Positions 57,601 to 64,000 of a stretch of DNA of 64,000 nucleotides are shown one piece after another. Below the pieces are notes generated by a model. That model had not been told where the DNA came from. It saw only the letters and a program-made list of their open reading frames with translations, and did not search any database. The DNA is from Morinoia aosen (Eukaryota > Arthropoda > Malacostraca > Amphipoda > Talitridae), in assembly GCA_030386875.1 (NCBI GenBank), contig CM059576.1:64727581-64791580 (forward strand), written 5' to 3'. Every line of letters begins with the position of its first letter. Within the stretch, counting starts at the first letter, position 1. The position numbers were made by a program, and so were the translations under genes.

Positions 57601-57790
57601 CAAAAAAAAACGGTTTTATTTGATAGCGGTTTTTTTTTGCAAAAAAAATGTGTTTTATTTGTGTTCTTTTTTTGTTTTTTTTGGACACACCTAAATTTTG
57701 TTACATATATGTCTGTTTTTTTTTTGGATGCCTAAAATATTTTAATATCCATGTTTTTTAGTCATTTTTTTGTAATAAAAACATCAAAAA
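57601..57790 (-). repeat. Poly-T-rich repeat unit, reverse orientation
   Basis: Carries the same elements as the 58.5-60.4 kb array (AATATCCATGTTTTTTAGTC and long T runs) and is separated from it by a hairpin and a family A copy. Confidence 0.6.
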
Positions 57791-58082
57791 GAAACCATAC
57801 AGTAAAGGTGGTAGATAATCCACTATTACATAGAGACATCTAAGAAGAACAGCAGGAGCCACAAAACTTATATTGATGGAGTCAAAATTCAGAGCTTACT
57901 ATCTCTACTATGTCTGATTTTATTTTTATGTGACTAAAAAAATCAGACTTAGCAGAGATAATAAGCTCTGAATTTTGACTCCATCAATATAAGTTCTGTG
58001 GTAAGTTCTGTGGCTCCTGCTGTACCTCTTAGACGGGTCTAGGTAATTGTGGGTTATCTGCCACCACTTTTACTGTATGGTT
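57791..58082. repeat. 290-bp hairpin (foldback) element
   Basis: Arms of about 140 bp are inverted copies. GAAACCATACAGTAAAGGTG on the left matches the right end, and TTGATGGAGTCAAAATTCAG is near the centre on both sides. The loop is very short. The right arm has a 13-bp internal duplication around AAGTTCTGTGG. No target duplication is clear. Confidence 0.75.
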
Positions 58083-58124
58083 TTTTTTTTGTTATTGTTA
58101 ATTTTTTTATTATTATTATTATAT

Positions 58125-58480
58125 AAAAAAGTTTTAGCCTCCCATAATTGCACAACAAAGATGTTCTAAGAGAGGAAGGAGGAAGGCACCATTTAGTATG
58201 GAGATGAGGGAACGCGGAATCTATGCACAAGGTGCACAGAAACAGGAAGCTAAGAAAGAAGTTCATGAAACAAGAAAAAGTTGAAGAAGAAAGTAGTAAG
58301 TGCTGAAAAACAGGACAGCAGTGAACCAAAAAAAGATGGTCTGTGACAAAACAAAAACCAATTCTATTTCAATAAAAGGAAGCTTACCTAACCTTTAGCT
58401 TACCTTACCTCACATAGTCCCCCTGGTAGCGCTAATTCCCATAGATACAATACGTGTATCCCCCTAAGGGGTTTCTTTTT
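58125..58480 (+). repeat. Family A, short form
   Basis: Begins at GTTTTAGCCTCCC and ends with CATAGATACAATACGTGTAT then CCCCCTAAGGGG. This alternative 3-prime end is shared with the copy at 62434-62783. Confidence 0.75.
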
Positions 58481-60400
58481 TTTGTTTTCATTACGAAAAA
58501 ATGACTAAAAAACATAGATATTAATATATTTTAGGTGACCAAAATGTGCTGTTTTTTTCAAGTATGTTTCTTACAAAAAAATTCTGACTAATAAAAATGG
58601 ATATTAATATATTTTCTGGTCTCAAATATTACCATGCTGTTTTTTTTTACAAAAAATCATGACTAAAAAACCTAATATATTTATTTGACCTAAAAAACCA
58701 CATGCAGTTTTTTAAAAAAACATGATTTTAACTAAAAAATCATGGCTGAAAAAATATGAATAATATATTTTTAAGAACTAAAAAACCCTATGCTGTTTTT
58801 TAAAAAAACATGTTTTTTACAAACAATCGTGTGTAAGAAAACCTGGATATGAATATATTTTATGTAACCAAAAAAACCATGCTGTTTTATTTTATGTTTT
58901 TTATGAAAAATTGTGTTTTAAAATCATGGATATTAATATATTTTGTGACCAAAAAAATCATTGTTTGTTCAAAAAACATGTTTTTTTACTAAAAACTTAT
59001 TCATTTTTTGGTCATGACTTCTTTGTAGAAAAAAACATGGATATTAATTTATTTTATGTAACCAAAAAAACCATGCTTTTTCAAAAAAAGTTTTTTTTTT
59101 ACAAAAAATCATATCTAAATTTAAAAAAATATGAGTGTTATTAAATTTTATCTGACCAAAAAACCATAACATTTTTAAAAACCATGTTTCTTCACAAAAA
59201 GTCAATAATATTCATGTTTTTTAGTCCGGAGTTTTTTGGTAAAGATAACATGAATTAAAAAAAGCATGTTTTTTTGGCACACAGAATATATTAATATCCA
59301 TGCGATTTTAGTCGTGATTTTCCTGTAAAAAGATGTTTTTCAAAAAAACAGCATGGTTGTTTATGGTCGAATAAAGTATATTAATCTCTGTGTTTTTTAG
59401 TCATGACTTTTTTGTATTAAAAACATTCAAAAAACAGCATGAAAATTTTGGTCACATATAATATAATAATATCCATTAGATATGTACCAGGTCTCAGAAT
59501 AAAATATCTACAAAGAATCTATCAACTCTATAAACCCTTTCAGAGACCAGCTCCATCATCAGAAAGTCATTCAGTAAAATGTTTTTTAAAGGAACAGTGA
59601 ATATTCATTATCCATTTTACCACATTTTACTGAATGATTTACTGAGGATCGAGCTGGTCTCCGAAAGGTATTATAGAGTGAATAGATTCTTGTAGATATT
59701 TTATTCTAAGACCCAGTACAGTTCTAATAAATATGATTTCAATAGTAACAGCATTCATTGTTTATAAGTTTCTAAAGACAATTTGATTGAAGAGAAATAA
59801 CTTTCCTGATATTTTCATCGGTATTTTTTTAGTCGTGATTTTTTTGAAAAGTCTTTTTTTAAAAAAACAATTTCTTTTGTTTCATAAAATATATGAATAC
59901 CCATGTTTTTTAGTCCTGATTTTTCTGTAAAAAAACAATGGTTTTTAAAAAAAAAACATTGGATTTTTAGGTCAAATAAAATATATTAATATCCATGTTT
60001 TTGGTCATAATTTTTATATAAATAACATTTTTTTTTTAAAAACAGCATGGTTGTTCAGTCGCATCTCTATCAATGACCATAAGTAAAGATATGTTATAAC
60101 ATACCATTTCGGGAGTTGAAGGTCATTCACATGTATTGTAAAATAAATGAAACATCAAAACAGGAAACCGCAGAAAATGAAAAATTTCATGAAACCATAG
60201 AAAACCATCAATTAAGAAGTCTGCTGTTTTATTATGTTATCTGACATAAAAACAAATAACACAATGTGGTTCTTTTTCTTTCTGAATTATTTTCAGACAA
60301 AATATTAAAAAAAAATATATCACCGTTCTTTTTGGCCATGGTTTTTTTTTGTAAAAACACGTTTTTTTTTTTAAAAAAAGGCATGGTTTTTTTTTTCGAG
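58481..60400. repeat. Poly-A/poly-T punctuated tandem array with orientation switch
   Basis: Degenerate units of roughly 85-110 bp carry GGATATTAATATATTTT, CCATGCTGTTTTTT and AATCATGACTAAAAAAC, separated by homopolymer runs. Up to about 59.2 kb the units read in one direction. From about 59.2 kb onward they read on the opposite strand (ATATTAATATCCATG, TTTTTTAGTCATGA). A Penelope-like hairpin interrupts it at 59486-59716. There is no coding potential. Confidence 0.75.
59486..59716. repeat. Penelope-like inverted hairpin
   Basis: Arms of about 95 bp are inverted copies (ACCAGGTCTCAGAATAAAAT on the left, complement on the right), with a spacer of about 40-50 bp. Each arm holds the core GAGCTGGTCTCCGAAAGG or its variant, preceded by CTGATGATG (left arm, minus strand) or CTGAGGATC (right arm, plus strand). 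Same structure as 4591-4769. The hammerhead-like core has one extra base before the stem. Confidence 0.6.
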
Positions 60401-61333
60401 TCACATCTCTAGTTGGAAGAAGTGCTTAGAGTGTCTGGTGTAAGGAGTTAGGTGCTTGAGGTCATGAGTTATCACATCAGTAGCCAGGCTTTGAGAATGA
60501 AAATGGAATAAATGAATGGTGCGAAATTCTTGTGAGTTGGCATCAGTGGTATTTATCCCTTTCCTCGGCCGAAGTGTGTACACACGTTTTCACCAAATGT
60601 TTTTTTTTTTTTCAGTCGTTGACAAGTATACTCATCTGAAACTTCACCTTTGAAAACCAGCTACATACCTACATACTCAAAAACTTTAAGCCTTTGTAAG
60701 CCATTTTACATGTGAAACGAGTATTCTTGTCAAATCGTATGCCTGGCAGAGCTGGGGGATTTCAAGGACATCGGTACTAGACTTGCTCTGACAGCCATTG
60801 TCGTTGGATGGATGTTTGCCTCCACATTTGCATTCATTTTTTGTTTCATTTTCAAGTGTTACACCCCAAATTTCTAGTTCAACGAAAAATAGTGTATATG
60901 AACCTTCCCTCAGAAGCATGAATACTTCTGATATCTCTGCCAGTTCATCAGACAATGACTATTTCTCGACAACCAAAATGAAAAATCAGTCTGAAATAGA
61001 AACGTTTTTAACAAAAAAATTGTTGGGCAAGGGTTAATATCACTATTTGTAAATATGCTTACAGATGTAGTTTTGTGTTAGAATTAGGAAAGGCAATTTA
61101 GTTGGGACTGGAAATGTTGGTGGCACAGGGCACACTCATCAATACTTAGCAGCATCTCTGTACTAGTATTTTAACAGAAGTAGCTACATTGGGGAGAAAC
61201 ATTAAATTGTTGAAAGTGCTTATAAGGGTCTGTTATTAAAAAAAATCTCCAGATGAATGTAAATGAGAATAAAGTAAAAAAGTGTTCAGAGAAGGGGTTA
61301 GCAAGGAATTAATGTAAGTTTGAATGAAAGAAG
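60401..61333. other. No recognised feature
   Basis: Short open frames on both strands (for example 60686-61037) have no recognisable domain. The plus-strand frame ends SEIETFLTKK, vaguely like the N-terminal part of some hAT proteins, which is too weak to call. Confidence 0.35.
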
Positions 61334-61579
61334 TAGTGATGTACCGATACCATTCTTTTGGCCGATACCGATATCCATTTTCTGACCAATACCGATACTC
61401 TGACCTATACCGATAGCGATACTTTTACTATTGTGTTTAAATAAAACCACTGAAAGCCATACATATGCGTTCTAATATAATTATTCACTATTGTATCAAA
61501 TGATATAACAATATTGGCAATATAGTTTTTGATTGGGAATAATAAAACTGCTCCTGCCATAATAAGTATATGGTTAAAA

Positions 61580-62010
61580 AAATACTAAAATGATATCCAT
61601 TCGACAGAAAAATAATTTCATAATTATCTCTCTAAACAAAAATGATTCCAAACTAATTTCTCAAAACAAATCTCTATAATTATATTGTTGAAAAATAAAA
61701 TGAAATCCATTCAATAGAAAAATAGTTTCAAAATTATCTCTTAAAACCAAAATGGTTCCAAAATAATTTCTCGATAAAACCTCTATAACTATATTGTTGA
61801 AAAAAAAATAAATTCATTCGATAGAAAAATAGTTTCAAAATTATCTCTCAAAATAAAAATGGTTCCAGAATAATTTCTCAAAACACATCTCTATAACTAT
61901 ATTGATGGAAAAAACAAAATGAAATCCATTCGATAGAAAAATAGTTTCAAAATTATCTCTCAAAACAAAAATGGTTCTAAAATAAACTCTCAAAACTAAT
62001 CAAATCAAAA
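61580..62010. repeat. Degenerate tandem repeat, about 100-116 bp, four units
   Basis: Units contain ATCCATTCGATAGAAAAATA, GTTTCAAAATTATCTCTC and ATCTCTATAACTATATTG. They decay into AAAACAAATCAAAAC repeats up to about 62.1 kb. Confidence 0.8.
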
Positions 62011-62124
62011 ATAGTTCAAGAACAATCTAAAAAAAATGGTTCCAAAATAAGCTCTCAAAACAAATCAAAACAATCTCTCAGAATAAATCTCAAAACAAAT
62101 CAAAACATCGGTGTAAACCATTAT

Positions 62125-62275
62125 TTTTCATACTGGAAATTGAATAATCTCAAATTGAAATTAAGGAACATGAGCATCTCTCCATTCTCAGGCTTCAGTT
62201 TATTCCTGTGAGGAGTGTACACATTGCCTCCAATGCTGAAATTTCACTCTCAACTGATGAAGGCGGACATGACAA
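62125..62275 (-). pseudogene. hAT transposase C-terminal (dimerisation) remnant
   Basis: The minus strand encodes NFSIGGNVYTPHRNKL then KPENGEMLMFLNFNLRL. This aligns with the C-terminal block of hAT transposases (ERxFSxxGNxxxxxRNxLxPxxxExLxFLxxNL). Stops lie just upstream of the FS motif. Confidence 0.7.
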
Positions 62276-62433
62276 GAGCTTATTCGCAACTGTGGACAAA
62301 TGTGGGTGTAAGGTTTTATTTTCTATCCAACAATTTACAGGGTTTGATTCTCTCGATATTGTTGGAAGTGAGAGCTATTCATCAACTTCCCTGGTCAAAG
62401 AAGCTGAAGAAAGTTTAAGTTGAGTAACTTTTG

Positions 62434-62783
62434 CCCCTCAGGGGGATACAACTATTGTATCTATGGGAACTAGCGCTCCCAGGGGGACAATGTGAGGGCC
62501 CGAGCTGAGAGTTAGGTAGGCCTTCTTTTTGTTGAAATAAAATGTTTTTGTTATGTTAAGGACCACCTTTTTTCGGTTCCCTGCTGTCTTGTTCTTCAGC
62601 TCCTACTACTTTCTTCTTCAACTTCGATCTTGTTTCATAATCTTCTTTCCCAACTTACTGTTTCTATACCTTTCTGCGTAGATTCTGCGTTTCCTTAACT
62701 CCATACTAAATGGTGCCTTCCTCCTTCCTCTCTTTGGATCGCAATTGTTGCTGGGTAGGGAGGCTAAAACTAACGACTAATCT
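62434..62783 (-). repeat. Family A, short form, with 13-bp target duplication
   Basis: A 350-bp minus-strand copy is inserted in the hAT relic. TGAGTAACTTTTG is repeated exactly at 62421-62433 and 62783-62795, giving clean borders. Its 3-prime end carries two small palindromes (GATACAATAGTTGTATC and CCCCTGAGGGG). Confidence 0.75.
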
Positions 62784-62869
62784 GAGTAACTTTTGTTTTT
62801 TCAAGTGCCTTGGATGTTGATGAGGATTGAGTTGTCAGCTGATCAAGACACGCATCAATGTCAAAGTCA

Positions 62870-63290
62870 TCTATGTCATCTGTCACGTTGACAGAGACAG
62901 GGTCGTTCTCATGCTCACTGCTGCTGTTAGCATCTCCAGTGTTCTCTTCCTGGTTTTTTTCTTTTCAGTCAAAGAACTGGATAACTCCGAAATTTCAAAA
63001 CGTGTTTCACTCAGAATATCAAAATCTGAACAAAAGTCTTCAAGCTCTTGTCCTAAAAATAGTCGATTTATATTTAGGATCAAGAACAGTGGCTAGTTTG
63101 AGACTCTGATTGTTTGTGTACTTCTCAAATCGGGTTTTCATTGAAGCAATTAGGGCAGAAGTAGTGCTGCCGAGCCCTGAGAATCTAGGGTCCGATGAAG
63201 CTTTCTTGATGGTGTGCTTCAATACCATAACTATTGGGATGATCTCAGATGAGTTGGCATCTCTTTCACTTAGCCTGTGAAATTGAAAAT
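62870..63290 (-). pseudogene. hAT transposase central remnant
   Basis: The minus strand encodes IIPIVMVLKHTIKKASSDP, then MKTRFEKYTNNQSLKLATVL followed by DPKYKSTIF. The ATxLDPxYKxxxF motif is characteristic of hAT transposases. A frameshift near 63.05 kb moves to an acidic, serine-rich stretch (VTDDIDDFDIDACLDQ). It lies upstream, in minus-strand order, of the C-terminal piece at 62.1-62.3 kb. Confidence 0.72.
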
Positions 63291-64000
63291 AAGTATAAGT
63301 TAAAAACTGAAAAAAGAATATGATTATGCATTTAAATTTATTTAAGGAATTATATCAAATAAAACTTCATATTTAAATTATCATGATAATTATTTTAGAG
63401 TTTAATGTTTCAATGTTTCTATTCAAATGAATCATTTGAAATGGTAATAATGGTTGTAAAACCTTATTTAAGGAGACCGTCTGGGTAGAAATTAGGATAT
63501 GTGTTGATTTTCTGTTTTTATATGCATCTTATAGAGGATTTTCTTGCGCTTCCATTGCTACTTTCCGTTTACGTCTACTCTGAATAGTGCGCCCACTAGA
63601 GGGGGAAAGCGATGGGGGTGGAATGACCTTGAACCCTCCCCCCCTCATTATTGGGTGTCAATTGAGCGTGTTTCTCTGCGGGAATGGCATTATAGTTCGT
63701 TAATGGGCTACTCAAAGTGCTTCCATTATTCAAACGAAACATTCTAATGCTGAGTAGATATTTTTTTATTATTTTTGACAATTTCAGAATTTAGCTGTTC
63801 TGCCGTATCTATGATACCGCAGCTTTCTTTCATAGCTTGATGACAGCTGCAGTATCGAAGCTACAACAGTGGTGAGCACACCAATCCAAAGGGCTTGAAA
63901 AGAGCTATAAAACAAAGGAGTTGACTTGAGAAAAAAACTCATTTTGGTTGAAAAAAATGACAAATTGAAAAAAAAAAATTTTTCTAGAATTACACGTATT
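63291..64000. other. No recognised gene; possible start of a TTAA element
   Basis: At about 63468 TTAAGGAGACCGTCTGGG resembles the border at 53925. The opposite end would lie outside the window. The rest is AT-rich and unclassified. Confidence 0.3.

Larger units (their letters stand above)
61334..63290 (-). mobile_element. hAT element relic, minus strand
   Basis: The likely 3-prime terminus is at 61334 (TAGTGATGTACCGATACC, followed by several GATACCGATA repeats), a form seen at hAT ends. Moving right, the minus strand carries an AT-rich tandem zone and then the C-terminal and central transposase pieces. A family A copy splits the coding region. The 5-prime end of the element was not found. 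Confidence 0.6.

Noticed and set aside
60686-61037. Overlapping open frames on both strands
   Set aside because: No domain on either strand. The weak hAT-like ending is too short to support a call.

Overview
The window looks like repeat-rich, gene-poor nuclear DNA of an arthropod, most likely an insect. The evidence is the mix of decayed eukaryotic mobile elements (BEL/Pao, an APE-type LINE, a Jockey-like ORF1, hAT, piggyBac-type and Penelope-like sequences, a tRNA-derived SINE), short TTAGG/CCTAA runs of the insect telomere type, and about 6 kb of minisatellite. No intact host gene, rRNA or free-standing tRNA was found. One 180-bp block with splice-like borders (56.0-56.2 kb, minus strand) is the only candidate host exon. 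The order or species cannot be resolved from sequence alone.

Layout. 0.2-3.8 kb: a piggyBac-type element with TTAA borders, hollowed out and carrying foreign sequence. 4.6 kb: a Penelope-like hairpin with a hammerhead-like core. 5.3-24 kb: a cluster of one unclassified repeat family, called family A here. Its copies take part in two foldback structures: a 10.4-kb one (6.57-16.93 kb) whose 3-kb inverted arms each contain a 60-bp minisatellite, and a 3.3-kb one (19.2-22.5 kb) whose arms contain an inverted SINE pair. Minisatellites of 24 and 25 bp are embedded in or next to it. 24.2-24.7 kb: a hAT transposase relic. 24.8-25.6 kb: a palindromic 26-bp minisatellite with a 130-bp higher-order period. 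26.8-30.2 kb: a diverged duplication whose copies carry private 61-, 30- and 45-bp arrays. 31.5-35.4 kb: 30-bp and 35-bp arrays, a 506-bp inverted-repeat element inserted inside the 30-bp array, and a 1.1-kb TTAA element.

38.6-51.4 kb holds a readable four-level nest. A LINE is split by a 9-kb BEL/Pao retrotransposon with a 5-bp target duplication. The right LTR of that element is split by a hAT element with an 8-bp duplication. The hAT element in turn carries a SINE and a small hAT MITE, each with its own 8-bp duplication. Once the insertion is subtracted, both LTRs are exactly 777 bp. The LINE also carries a 420-bp TTAA-flanked MITE. 51.5-55.5 kb holds a TTAA foldback MITE and a decayed Jockey-like ORF1. 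57.6-60.4 kb is an unusual poly-T/poly-A interspersed repeat array that switches orientation, with a second Penelope-like hairpin inside it. 61.3-63.3 kb is a minus-strand hAT relic interrupted by a family A copy with a clear 13-bp target duplication.

Nothing here forms an operon or pathway. The biology is that of transposons nesting in one another and of repeat units spawning local tandem arrays. All coding remnants are broken by stops and frameshifts.
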